This document shows positions 33,927 to 42,375 of a stretch of DNA of 58,550 nt, one piece after another. The position numbers and the translations under genes were made by a program. The notes below the pieces were generated by a model. It ran no database searches. It saw nothing but the letters and a program-made list of their open reading frames with translations, and was not told where the DNA came from. This DNA is from Candidatus Anaeroferrophillacea bacterium (GTDB lineage Bacteria; Desulfobacterota; Anaeroferrophillalia; Anaeroferrophillales; Anaeroferrophillaceae). The stretch covers positions 1 to 58,550 of the forward strand of contig JAFGAM010000116.1 of NCBI GenBank assembly GCA_016933675.1, read 5' to 3'. The first letter of the stretch is position 1. The number at the start of each line of letters is the position of its first letter.

Positions 33927-34682
33927 ATGAGCAACCGGATGGCGGAAATGCTCGAACAGGCGGATCAGAAGCTGCTGGTCAGGCTGGTGGTGGATGCCAT
34001 TCGCCGGACGGTGGTCCATTACGGCTGCTGGTTTGCCCAGGTGGAACACCAGCTCGGCGCCGAGCTGGCGACGGCGATCGAACGTGAAGTTTGGCCGGCC
34101 AGTATGGGTAACCAGATGAAACGGCTGGGAAAGAAGCTCGGTTTCGCGGTGCTCGACGACGGCACCCCGGCGGCACTGGCGGAGATGTCCGCCCCCGACC
34201 TGGTGAGCCTGCTGCGCGACCTTGGGGTGAACTGGCTGGCCAACGACGGCATCTGGTTTCAGGCGGTCGAACACGCCCACGGCATGAACGACGCCAAGCG
34301 TTGCAATGACACCTGCTGGACGCGCTATTCGCCTTTCGAGGCCCGGCGCATCAAGGATCTCCTCGAGTTGCCGGAACAGGGCGGGCTCGATGCCCTGCGC
34401 CAGGCACTGGCTTACCGGATGTACGCCCTCATTAACCGGCAGTCCATCGAGGAGGTGGACGACCGCAGCTTCATCTTCCGGATGAACGACTGTCGGGTGC
34501 AGGCGGCGCGCAAACGCAAGGGCCTCGATGATTATCCCTGCAAGACCGCGGGCATGGTGGAGTATCCGTATTTCGCCCGGGCCATCGATTCCCGCATCGA
34601 GACCCAATGCATCGGCTGCCCCCCCGATCCCCATCCCGAAGAATGGTACTGCGCCTGGAAATTCATCCTGCGTGAATCTTGA
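33927..34682 (+). CDS. DUF6125 family protein
   Basis: A 251-residue soluble protein. The C-terminal half carries the family's conserved blocks: DRSFIFRMNDCRVQAARKRK, DDYPCKTAGMVEYPYFARAI, DSRIETQCIGCPPDPHPEEW and YCAWKF. The cysteines suggest metal or cofactor binding. I recall related 'DUF6125' proteins in Desulfobacterota and other anaerobes; some distant relatives resemble thiazoline-carboxylate hydrolases, but the activity is not known. RBS GGGGGAGGAGAG supports ATG 33927. Both sides are non-coding repeat regions, so it appears monocistronic. Its stop lies inside the left end of the 34.7 kb element. Confidence 0.75.
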   Translation: MSNRMAEMLEQADQKLLVRLVVDAIRRTVVHYGCWFAQVEHQLGAELATAIEREVWPASMGNQMKRLGKKLGFAVLDDGTPAALAEMSAPDLVSLLRDLGVNWLANDGIWFQAVEHAHGMNDAKRCNDTCWTRYSPFEARRIKDLLELPEQGGLDALRQALAYRMYALINRQSIEEVDDRSFIFRMNDCRVQAARKRKGLDDYPCKTAGMVEYPYFARAIDSRIETQCIGCPPDPHPEEWYCAWKFILRES

Positions 34683-34850
34683 TGGAACCGTAACAACTGC
34701 CGAAATACGGCGAGTAGGGATGGCACCGTAACAGCTCCGGCTTCGAGGCGCGCAAAACCTGAGGAGTAAGGTGTACTGAGCCGTACGTTGAACGACTCAG
34801 GTGGCAGCGCAACGAAGAAGATGGAGCGGTTACGAAGCCATCAATCTTGA
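34678..34850 (-). repeat. Dispersed intergenic element, copy D (longest, with terminal inverted repeats)
   Basis: The left end TTGATGGAACCGTAAC (34678-34693) and right end GTTACGAAGCCATCAA (34829-34844) are inverted repeats matching at 13 of 16 positions. Inside, ACCTGAG (34758-34764) pairs with CTCAGGT (34796-34802), enclosing GTGTAC...GTACGT. The right half reads GACTCAGGTGGCAGCGC, then AACGAAGAAGATGG, the family core shared with A, B, C and E. Bases 34686-34731 recur in inverted orientation at 36848-36892. Confidence 0.85.
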
Positions 34851-34985
34851 GCGGCCGGCAGGAGACGCGCCAACGCCATACCGGAAATCTGAAAACGTGC
34901 GGCGGGGGGCGTTCGCCCGTGCCGGCATGAAGGGGTGGCGTCTCCCCATCGCCGGTTGCTGGCGTTTGGGCGGAGAATGATCGTC

Positions 34986-35504
34986 ATGGCCAACAACATC
35001 GTCAAGTTTTCACGCAACCGCCAGACCTTCGTCGAGGCCGCGGCGGATGATCTGCTGATTTCCACCTGCCGGCTGCAGGACGTTTTCACCACTGCCGAGG
35101 TGCGGCTCACGGTACGCCTGCCGGGTCTCGAGATCGAGGAAGCCGTCGGTTCCTGGCGGCACGAATATTGGCTTCCTGTTGCCGATATCGATGCGCGCCT
35201 GGCGAAATTGCGGGGCGTACGGGTCGGCTCCGGCATGCTCAAGATTATCCGCGGTCTGGTGGGCGAGGAGGAGCATCTCGCCGGACTGGTCTACATGGTG
35301 GAGGAGTGCTGCCACGGCGTCATCCTTTCTCTTACCCGCAAGGTGCTGTTGTCGGCGCCCGACGACCGCGCCGGCCGAGAGCGGTTTTATGCCGATATGG
35401 TGAAAAAGAGTATCCGTCTTTACGATCGCTGCGCCGCTTTTGCCAAGGGTTCGCCGCTGGTGCGCGAACTCGAGGCCGAACGGGGGGAGACGGGCAGTGC
35501 TTGA
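34986..35504 (+). CDS. DUF2889-like protein
   Basis: A 172-residue protein similar in layout to the first domain of the next gene: a basic start (VKFSRNRQTFVEAAADDLLI), the strand-rich core (FTTAEVRLTVRLPGLEIEEA), then RVGSGMLKIIRGLVGEEEHL and the Cys-containing helix VYMVEECCHGVILSLTRKVL. This pattern resembles DUF2889, a family without an assigned activity. ATG 34986 is about 10 bases after GGAG; ATG 34977 is an alternative. It overlaps the start of the DUF2889-PHP gene by 8 bp, so the two are translationally coupled and probably function together. Confidence 0.7.
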   Translation: MANNIVKFSRNRQTFVEAAADDLLISTCRLQDVFTTAEVRLTVRLPGLEIEEAVGSWRHEYWLPVADIDARLAKLRGVRVGSGMLKIIRGLVGEEEHLAGLVYMVEECCHGVILSLTRKVLLSAPDDRAGRERFYADMVKKSIRLYDRCAAFAKGSPLVRELEAERGETGSA

Positions 35505-36798
35505 ATTTCAGCGCAACAAGCTGCTTGCTGTTATCCTGCGGGACCCCGAAACCCTGGTGGTCCACGGGGTGCTCGATGACTCCATCTACAGCTTCGATGT
35601 GGACCTGGAGGTCCGTCTCGCGGATCTGGTCTGCCGTTCCGTGTCCGGCCGCTGGCATCGCTGGACGACGCCGGAATGCCCCCGGGCGCTGCAGTTTCTC
35701 GAAGAAATCGAGGGCCTGGACCTGCGCGCTGACGACTTTGAGCCACAGGTCCACAAGACCGTCGGTCGCCATGCCTGCCGTCACTTCGCCAATCTGCTTA
35801 TCGAGTGCGGTCATGCCGCCCGCGAGGCGGCCCTGGTGGTGGGCTGGGAGCGGGCCCGGAAAGAACGGCCCGCGCTGACCCTGGCGGCGTACACCGCCGA
35901 ACATGATTTTCGGCCCCCGGGACTGACACCTGAACCGGCATCGAAGGTGTTGCGGGATGCCGGCGTCCGTGCCGGCTCCGAAGATGTCGGCAATCTATCC
36001 CCGGCACCCCCTTCGGCCGGGGCACCGGCGGCCGCCGGTATAACGGTCGCAGCGCCGGGGAAAGAATCCGCGCCCCCGGCGGCAGCTTCAGCGCCGGCGG
36101 CGGCCGTCGCCACTCCGGTCGCGGCGGCGATGCGGAATACGGTATCGGCACGGCCCGAGGGCTTTCTCATCGATCTGCATCTCCATACCTCGCCGGTCTC
36201 ACCCTGCGCCTCGTCGCCGGCGGCGGCGATGGTCGCCCGGGCGGCGGCCATCGGTCTCGATGCCGTCTGTCTCACCGATCACAACCACTGCTGGCCGTCG
36301 GCCGCGGCGGCGGAACTGGCCGCCGCCCACGGCATTATCGTGCTGCGCGGCAACGAGATCGTCACCGATCAGGGCGATATGCTGGTCTTCGGTTTTTATG
36401 AGGATGTGCAGGGGGTCATTACCCTCGCGGCGCTGCGCCGACGGGTGGATGCTGCCGGCGGCATCATCATCGCCGCCCACCCCTTCCGGGGTTTTCTGAC
36501 CTTTGGTGCCGGCCAGTTGGGCCTGACCCCGGAGAAGGCCGCCGAACGCGGGGTGTTTCGTCTTGTCGACGGTATCGAGGTGATGAACGGCAAGGTTACC
36601 GAAAGTGAGAACGGCCTGGCGGCGGCGGTGGCCGATCGTCTGGGGCTGGTGGGCGTCGGCGGCAGCGACGCCCACGACGATTCCGCCGTCGGCCGTTATG
36701 TCACCCGTTTCGCCGCGCCGGTGACCAGCGAGGAAGAACTGATCGCCGCCGTCCGTGCCGGTGCCTGCAAGGCCGTGTCCTTCGTCGCCGGTCCGTAG
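35497..36798 (+). CDS. DUF2889-PHP domain fusion protein
   Basis: A 433-residue two-domain protein. Residues ~1-130 are DUF2889-like (FQRNKLLAVILRDPETLVVH, GVLDDSIYSFDVDLEVRLAD, VGRHACRHFANLLIECGHAA). An Ala/Pro-rich linker (~150-225) leads to a PHP domain, a metal-dependent phosphoesterase fold: FLIDLHLHTSPVSPC, DAVCLTDHNHCW, GNEIVTDQGDMLVFGF, IIAAHPFRG, DGIEVMNGKV and GVGGSDAHDDSAVGRYVTRF. All expected metal ligands (HxH, D-H-N-H, E, H, D-A-H) are present. GTG 35497 has GGGGGGAGACGG upstream and lies inside the end of the preceding gene. PHP proteins of this size often hydrolyse nucleotides or phosphoesters; the substrate is unknown. Confidence 0.82.
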   Translation: MLEFQRNKLLAVILRDPETLVVHGVLDDSIYSFDVDLEVRLADLVCRSVSGRWHRWTTPECPRALQFLEEIEGLDLRADDFEPQVHKTVGRHACRHFANLLIECGHAAREAALVVGWERARKERPALTLAAYTAEHDFRPPGLTPEPASKVLRDAGVRAGSEDVGNLSPAPPSAGAPAAAGITVAAPGKESAPPAAASAPAAAVATPVAAAMRNTVSARPEGFLIDLHLHTSPVSPCASSPAAAMVARAAAIGLDAVCLTDHNHCWPSAAAAELAAAHGIIVLRGNEIVTDQGDMLVFGFYEDVQGVITLAALRRRVDAAGGIIIAAHPFRGFLTFGAGQLGLTPEKAAERGVFRLVDGIEVMNGKVTESENGLAAAVADRLGLVGVGGSDAHDDSAVGRYVTRFAAPVTSEEELIAAVRAGACKAVSFVAGP

Positions 36799-36799
36799 G

Positions 36800-36902
36800 G
36801 ATGATGGTTTTGTAATAACTTGGCTGGGGCGACCGACCGGCCGCCCGTACGGCGCCATCCCTATTCGCTGTTTTTTGGCAGTGGTTACGGCTTTATCAAG
36901 GA
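36800..36902 (-). repeat. Short relative of element D, inverted to it
   Basis: On the minus strand CCGTAACcACTGCC, then AAAaACaGCGAaTAGGGATG, then GCgCCGTA matches 34686-34731 at about 40 of 46 positions. The ends (CTTGATaaagCCGTAAC and GGGATGATGGTTTTGTAATA) resemble the terminal repeats of element D. The two copies flank the DUF2889 gene pair as ~45-bp inverted repeats. Confidence 0.8.
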
Positions 36903-36920
36903 TGGGGGGGGAGAGAAAAG

Positions 36921-38423
36921 ATGAAATGTACCCGTGACTGGGAACCGGTTGTCCGCGGCCTCGAACGTCTGCTGCGCCTGCGTTCCTTCCCGGTGGCCTT
37001 CAGGATGCTGGAAAAGAAGGCGGCATTGGATGAAATCCCCTTTCTCCGGCGGCTGAGCAGCCCCCGGACCCTGTGCCAGCTCATCAACCTGGCGCGCAAC
37101 TTCGATTGGACCGTGGGCGCCGTCGCCGGCGATTTTCTGTCTCCATCGTGCTCCTCCATCATCGGGCTGACCGACCTGCCGCCGGCCTACGCGGACGGTA
37201 CCTTCCGTACCATTGTCTGGGTTGCCGACCGCGAACAGGGCAAAAAGTTCGAGGCCGCCATCCCCCGCCTGCCGCGGGGGAAATACGAGGCCGTGGCCCT
37301 GGCGCCGCTGGTTTATAACCCTTTCGAACCCGACATCGTCCTGATCTACGGCAACCCGGCGCAGGTGATGATGCTCGTCAACGCGCTGCAGTTCAGAAAC
37401 TACGAGGTGATGCAGTTCGCCTGTGTCGGCGAGTCGTCCTGTGCCGACGCCATCGTCCGCGGCTACGAGAGCGGCCGGCCGGCGGTGGCCATACCGTGCT
37501 ACGGCGAACGGTGCTACGGCCATGCCCAGGACGACGAGATGGTCATCGCCGTCCCCGCCGCCCGCCTGCCGGAAGCCCTTGAAGGGCTCCAGGCCCTCTA
37601 TCGCCGTGGAGTGCGCTACCCCATCAGTTTTTCCGGTGCCGCGACTGATCTCGAGCACGAGTTCCCGCCGGCCTACAAAAGCCTCGACACCATGATGGCG
37701 CGGGTGCGGGGCGACGGCAGGCGGCTGATGGTGGGGCTTACCGGCGGCATCGCCAGCGGCAAGAGTACGGTGGTCGCCGGCCTCAGGGGGAAGGGTGCGC
37801 CGGTGATCGATTTCGATCTCATTGCCCGCCGGGTGGTGGCGCCCGGCACCCCGGGGCTCGCCGCCATCGTCGATTACTTCGGCCGCCAGGTGCTGGCCGA
37901 TGACGGTTCCCTCGACCGCAAGAAACTCTCCGATATCGTTTTCGGCGACATGGAGAAGCGCAAAAAACTCGAGGGTATTACCCACCCGGCGATCTACGAG
38001 GAGTTCTTCCGCCAGACGGAGGAGATCTGCCGGGAGCGGGATTGGCCGATCATCATCGTCGACATCCCGCTGCTCATCGAACTGAACCTGCAGTACCTCT
38101 TTGACCGCCTGATCGTCGTCCACGTGCCCCGGGAGGTGCAGGTGGAACGTCTGGCGAAGCGTGACGGCATCAGCCGGGAGGCGGCGGCGAAGATGCTTGC
38201 CGCCCAGCTTTCTATCGACGACAAGATCCCGTTCGCTCAGGAAGTGATCGACAACCGCGGCACCCCGGCGGCAACCGCCGTCCGAGTCGACGAGGTGTGG
38301 GCGCGGTTGGAGCGGCTGCGCCGCGAGCGGATGACGGCTTCCTGGAAAGCCGGAGCCGGGAGACAGAATTCGGGAGACAGGAGCCGGGAGCCAGCATCCC
38401 ACGCTGTCCGCGGCAGCGATTGA
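36921..38423 (+). CDS. coaE: DUF169-dephospho-CoA kinase fusion
   Basis: A 500-residue two-domain protein. Residues ~1-235 are a DUF169 domain (PVAFRMLEKKAAL, RTLCQLINLARNFDWTVGAV, DREQGKKFEAAIPRLPRGKY, EAVALAPLVYNPFEPDIVLI, FACVGESSCADAIV, PAVAIPCYGERCYGHAQDDE). Residues ~268-480 are a complete CoaE kinase, the last step of CoA synthesis: LMVGLTGGIASGKSTVVAGL (P-loop), VIDFDLIARRVVAPGTPGLA, ITHPAIYEEFF, WPIIIVDIPLLIEL and KRDGISREAAAKMLAAQLS. CoaE is normally a stand-alone ~200-residue enzyme; I do not recall this fusion as common. The last ~22 residues (from GAGRQNSGDR) are encoded by a dispersed DNA repeat also present at 49.05 kb. RBS GGGGGGGAGAG precedes the ATG. Confidence 0.9.
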   Translation: MKCTRDWEPVVRGLERLLRLRSFPVAFRMLEKKAALDEIPFLRRLSSPRTLCQLINLARNFDWTVGAVAGDFLSPSCSSIIGLTDLPPAYADGTFRTIVWVADREQGKKFEAAIPRLPRGKYEAVALAPLVYNPFEPDIVLIYGNPAQVMMLVNALQFRNYEVMQFACVGESSCADAIVRGYESGRPAVAIPCYGERCYGHAQDDEMVIAVPAARLPEALEGLQALYRRGVRYPISFSGAATDLEHEFPPAYKSLDTMMARVRGDGRRLMVGLTGGIASGKSTVVAGLRGKGAPVIDFDLIARRVVAPGTPGLAAIVDYFGRQVLADDGSLDRKKLSDIVFGDMEKRKKLEGITHPAIYEEFFRQTEEICRERDWPIIIVDIPLLIELNLQYLFDRLIVVHVPREVQVERLAKRDGISREAAAKMLAAQLSIDDKIPFAQEVIDNRGTPAATAVRVDEVWARLERLRRERMTASWKAGAGRQNSGDRSREPASHAVRGSD

Positions 38424-38520
38424 ACATCAAGTAACTTCGCGCTGAACTCGGCAAAGGTCATTTGCAGGTAAAAGAATACACCTTTGCAGCTCGGGGGCTT
38501 CGCGTTACGTTGCGTGGCAG
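38345..38520 (+). repeat. Second repeat family, copy 1
   Basis: A purine-rich lead (GGGAGACAGAATTCGGGAGA) is followed by CCCACGCTGTCCGCGGCAG, CATCAAGTAACTTCGCGCTG, AACTCGGCAAA, a stem (AGGTAAAAGAATACACCT) and CTTTGCAG, matching 49047-49220 over ~120 bp at roughly 85% identity. The first third is translated as the C-terminus of the DUF169-CoaE protein; the rest is the leader of the DUF1285-like gene. Confidence 0.88.
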
Positions 38521-38545
38521 GGCTCAGGCGACAGGAGACAGGCAG

Positions 38546-39022
38546 ATGGATTTTCCCTTGACGGCCGCCGGCGGCGACGTTATCTCGGTGGACTGCCGGG
38601 GGCGCTGGTGGTACCGCGGCAACGAGATCATTCACCCGGAGGTGCTGGCCCTGTTCCGCCGTTCGGTGACCCGCGACCCCGATACCGGCGTCTACCGCAT
38701 CGACTACCGCGGTACGCGGGCGGAGATCGAGGTCGCCTGCACCGCGCTGTTCGTTCAGGACGTGGTGTTTGACCGCGAACCGGGAGCGGCCGGCGGGGTA
38801 ACGGCGATTACCGTGAAACTTGACGACGGCACCGCCGAGACCATCGATCCGGTCGGCGTCTACCTCGACGGCGACGGGGTGCTCAATGTCATGGTTCGCG
38901 GCGGCGCGCTGCCGGCGCGCTGCCTGCCGGCGGCACATTTTCGTCTTGCCGAGCTGCTCGAGGAGGGGAAAGACGGATTTCTCCTGGTCTGCGGCGGCCG
39001 TTCCCGGCCGCTGGCGAAGTAG
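38546..39022 (+). CDS. DUF1285-like protein
   Basis: A 158-residue soluble protein. The opening (DFPLTAAGGDVISVDCRGRW, WYRGNEIIHPEVLALFRRSV) and TGVYRIDYRGTRAEIEV, followed by ALFVQDVVF, resembles the DUF1285 pattern (a 'W-Y-x-G' strand, an 'LF-x-S-V' helix, then a 'Y-x-I' strand). The function of that family is unknown. ATG 38546 is chosen because the upstream frame lies in the repeat; AGGAGACAGGC is the ribosome-binding site. It is separated from the CoaE fusion by 122 bp made of repeat DNA, so co-expression is uncertain. The assignment is moderate. Confidence 0.65.
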   Translation: MDFPLTAAGGDVISVDCRGRWWYRGNEIIHPEVLALFRRSVTRDPDTGVYRIDYRGTRAEIEVACTALFVQDVVFDREPGAAGGVTAITVKLDDGTAETIDPVGVYLDGDGVLNVMVRGGALPARCLPAAHFRLAELLEEGKDGFLLVCGGRSRPLAK

Positions 39023-39050
39023 CATGCCGGGGATGGCGAATCCGGCGGGT

Positions 39051-39299
39051 TCAGGAGCCGTCCGCCGGTGATACCCAGACGATGTGTGCCTTGCCGACGA
39101 TGTAGGTCTGCCCCTCGGTGCCCTGTTTGTTGGTGGCGTTGAAGACGACTATGAAGGGGTTGTCCCGGCGGGTAAACAGTTCGCTCAGCCGGTGCATGGC
39201 GCCCTCGGTCAGCAGATTGATATCACCGAACAGCAGCGAGCCGTCGGTGAGTTTCATCTTGACCGCAACATGCTTCCGGTCATGGTGTTGGTCCGTCAT
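39051..39299 (-). CDS. Small conserved protein (DUF6812-like)
   Basis: An 82-residue predicted beta-rich protein: KHVAVKMKLTDGSLLFGDIN, LLTEGAMHRLSELFTRRDNP, FIVVFNATNKQ, then YIVGKAHIVWV. The layout (strand, turn with 'GxI', helix with 'RLSDFLN', strand) resembles DUF6812 or related small beta-barrel proteins; the assignment is weak. ATG 39299 has GGGAG 6 bases upstream; an extended start at 39389 is possible but its extra 30 residues are low-complexity. It converges on the DUF1285-like gene with 28 bp between. No function can be proposed. Confidence 0.6.
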   Translation of the reverse strand: MTDQHHDRKHVAVKMKLTDGSLLFGDINLLTEGAMHRLSELFTRRDNPFIVVFNATNKQGTEGQTYIVGKAHIVWVSPADGS

Positions 39300-39447
39300 G
39301 GCGGGCTCCCGTGTCGTTCCGGCGCGATTCGTGCCTTGTTGTTCCTCGTCCTGTTTTTCGGCAGAAAATTTCCCGGATGTAGTCCTCATTGTGCTCCGAC
39401 ACGGTCAGCCGGCAATGCGAAGGCGGCCGTCCGGGGGGAAAATATCG

Positions 39448-39477
39448 TTGACAAACGTTCGGGAATACGCCTATGTT
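39448..39477 (+). promoter_or_regulatory. Promoter of the 2-oxoacid oxidoreductase operon
   Basis: TTGACA (39448-39453), 18 bases, then TATGTT (39472-39477). The transcript would have a ~165-nt leader with several GC-rich hairpins, including GGCGATT-CATC-AATCGCC (39574-39591). No known riboswitch was recognised. Confidence 0.65.
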
Positions 39478-39650
39478 GCCAGCTCGCTGGGAAGCCCGCG
39501 AGCGGGAATCAGCTGCCGCCAGGTGCCGGGTACGGCGCCGGTGCCGGACGGCCGAAGCCGGGGCGATTCATCAATCGCCTCTTCGGTGTGCGGTGGAACA
39601 CGATACCGCCGGCGGCGGAGGCCGTCCCGCCGGTGCAGGGAGATACAGTC

Positions 39651-39854
39651 ATGCCCAAAGTTGAGATCGACGGTGAGCGCTGCAAAGGCTGCGGCCTGTG
39701 TGTCGACGCCTGTCCCGAGGATGTTCTTGCCCTTGGTGAGCAGATCAACCTGAGCGGCTATCATTACGCCGTGGTGGTCAATTCCGAGGGGTGCAGCGGT
39801 TGCGCCCAGTGCGCCGAGGTGTGTCCCGACCTGGCGATCACCGTCTGGAGGTAG
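39651..39854 (+). CDS. korD: 4Fe-4S ferredoxin subunit of 2-oxoacid oxidoreductase
   Basis: A 67-residue double-cluster ferredoxin with CKGCGLCVDACP and CSGCAQCAEVCP, each a CxxCxxCxxxC(P) site. It is the small electron-transfer (delta) subunit of a four-subunit 2-oxoacid:ferredoxin oxidoreductase, passing electrons from the thiamine centre to free ferredoxin. It is first in the operon, 5 bp before the alpha subunit. The RBS (AGGGAGAT) lies before ATG 39651. The substrate class (2-oxoglutarate, or branched-chain oxoacids as in Vor) cannot be told from this subunit. Confidence 0.93.
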   Translation: MPKVEIDGERCKGCGLCVDACPEDVLALGEQINLSGYHYAVVVNSEGCSGCAQCAEVCPDLAITVWR

Positions 39855-39859
39855 TGTCC

Positions 39860-40930
39860 ATGCCCGGAACCAAGAAGTTGTTTCTCAAGGGGAACGAGGC
39901 CATCGCCCTGGCGGCGATCAACGCCGGCTGCCGCTACTACTTCGGCTACCCCATCACCCCCCAGAACGATATCCCCGAATATATGGCCCGGCACCTGCCC
40001 GAGGTTGGCGGCGAGTTTCTCCAGGCGGAGAGCGAGATCGCTTCCATCAACATGCTGTTGGGGGCGGCGGCTACCGGTGCCCGGGTGATGACCTCGTCCA
40101 GCGGTCCGGGGATCTCTCTCATGCAGGAGGGCTTTTCCTATTTCGCCGGCAACGAGCTGCCGGCGCTGGTGGTCAACATGAGTCGGCAGGGCCCCGGGCT
40201 CGGCGGCATCAGCGCCACCCAGGGGGACTACAATCAGGCGGTGAAGGGCGGTGGCCACGGGGACTATCACCTCATCGTCCTCGCCCCCCATACCGGCCAG
40301 GAGCTCTATGACCTGACCATCAAAGGGTTCGAACTGGCGGACAAGTACCGCTGCCTGACGATGATCCTCGGCGACGCGGTACTCGGCCAGATCAAGGAAC
40401 CCATCGATCCCTGGAAACCTGCCGATTCCGGTTGCGATCCGACGCGGGACTGGCTCATCACCGGCGCTGCCGGCCGTGAGCCGCGGCTGATCAAGTCCCT
40501 CTATCTCGCCGATGGCGAGATGGAGGATCACAACTGGCACCTGCAGGAGAAATACGCCCGTATGGCCGCCGAGGACGTGCTGGTGGAAACCCGCGATACC
40601 GAAGACGCCCGCCTGCTGCTGGTGGCCTTCGGAACCATGGCCCGGGTGGCCAAGACCGCCATCGCCGCGGCACGGGAGAAGGGACTCAAGGTGGGGCTGG
40701 TGCGTCCCATATCCCTTTTTCCTTTTCCCGTCGAGGCGATCCGTGCCGCCTCCGCCGTCGCCGGGAAGATCCTCGTCGGCGAGATGAACACCGGCCAGAT
40801 GGTCGATGACGTCCGGCTGGCCGCCGTTCCGGGGGTGCCGGTGGAATTCTACGGTCGTCCCGGGGGCGCGGTTTCGACCCCCGAGGAGATCCTGCAGCGC
40901 ATCGAAACGGCATACTCCGCGGTTTCCTGA
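39860..40930 (+). CDS. korA: 2-oxoacid:ferredoxin oxidoreductase subunit alpha (KorA/VorB)
   Basis: A 356-residue catalytic subunit. Motifs are [80 protein letters not shown] and [40 protein letters not shown], then the transketolase-C-like domain ([34 protein letters not shown]). With beta and gamma it oxidatively decarboxylates a 2-oxoacid to its acyl-CoA, or runs in reverse in reductive metabolism. Its length fits proteins annotated VorB (3-methyl-2-oxobutanoate) or KorA (2-oxoglutarate); specificity is unresolved. Cytoplasmic. Confidence 0.92.
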   Translation: MPGTKKLFLKGNEAIALAAINAGCRYYFGYPITPQNDIPEYMARHLPEVGGEFLQAESEIASINMLLGAAATGARVMTSSSGPGISLMQEGFSYFAGNELPALVVNMSRQGPGLGGISATQGDYNQAVKGGGHGDYHLIVLAPHTGQELYDLTIKGFELADKYRCLTMILGDAVLGQIKEPIDPWKPADSGCDPTRDWLITGAAGREPRLIKSLYLADGEMEDHNWHLQEKYARMAAEDVLVETRDTEDARLLLVAFGTMARVAKTAIAAAREKGLKVGLVRPISLFPFPVEAIRAASAVAGKILVGEMNTGQMVDDVRLAAVPGVPVEFYGRPGGAVSTPEEILQRIETAYSAVS

Positions 40931-40952
40931 CCGGCCGCGTTCGGAGGCATCC

Positions 40953-41705
<753 letters not shown>

Positions 41706-41800
41706 GGTGTTGCCGGCGCGGCGGCATATCCCCGTCCGAGGCGGGGTGCCGGGTCGGGAGAAACGGGCTGTCGTGAAGCCGTCAAGTCTGAGGAGTGACC

Positions 41801-42352
41801 ATGTATTATGACGTTATCATGGCCGGATTCGGCGGTCAGGGGATCATGCTGATCGGCAACCTTCTGGCCTATGCCGCCATTCGCGAGAACAAGAACGTCA
41901 CCTACCTGCCATCCTACGGTGTCGAGATGCGGGGCGGTACCGCCAACTGCGCGGTGGTAATCAGCGACCGGGAGATCGGCTCGCCGGTGGTTGGCCGGCC
42001 GGAATCCGCGATCGTCATGAACCGTCCGTCGCTGGTCAAGTTCGAGCCGCGGTTGCGTGAAGGCGGTATCCTGGTGCTCAATTCATCCCTGGTGCCGCCC
42101 GCAGAGGTTACCCGTGGCGATATCGATGTCCTTGCCCTGCCGCTCAACCAGCTGGCCGGTGACCAGGTGGGCAATGCCCGGCTGGCCAATATGGTTGCCA
42201 TCGGTGCCTTCGTTGCCCGTTCCGGCGTGGTGGCGATTGCCTCCCTGGTCGCGGCCCTTGAGGACGCGCTGAATCCCAAGTACCACAAGATGATACCGGT
42301 CAACGAGCAGGCCATCGAACTGGGTGCCGCCCGGGCTGAAAAGACCGCGTGA
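41801..42352 (+). CDS. korC: 2-oxoacid:ferredoxin oxidoreductase subunit gamma
   Basis: A 183-residue gamma subunit, the CoA-handling domain of the complex: YYDVIMAGFGGQGIMLIGNL, VTYLPSYGVEMRGGTANCAV, VISDREIGSPVV and NMVAIGAFVARSGVV. ATG 41801 is 5 bases after AGGAG. It lies 95 bp after the beta subunit, a wider gap than the other operon joins, made of GC-rich sequence without a visible promoter. It overlaps or nearly abuts the regulator gene downstream. Confidence 0.93.
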   Translation: MYYDVIMAGFGGQGIMLIGNLLAYAAIRENKNVTYLPSYGVEMRGGTANCAVVISDREIGSPVVGRPESAIVMNRPSLVKFEPRLREGGILVLNSSLVPPAEVTRGDIDVLALPLNQLAGDQVGNARLANMVAIGAFVARSGVVAIASLVAALEDALNPKYHKMIPVNEQAIELGAARAEKTA

Positions 42353-42375
42353 GCGGCGGAAAGGAAGGTGAGGTC

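Noticed and set aside
34740-34850. Resemblance of element D's core (CTGAGGAG...GAAC...GAC) to a hammerhead ribozyme
   Set aside because: The conserved CUGAUGA and GAAA core bases are not present and the stems do not match; only a loose resemblance.
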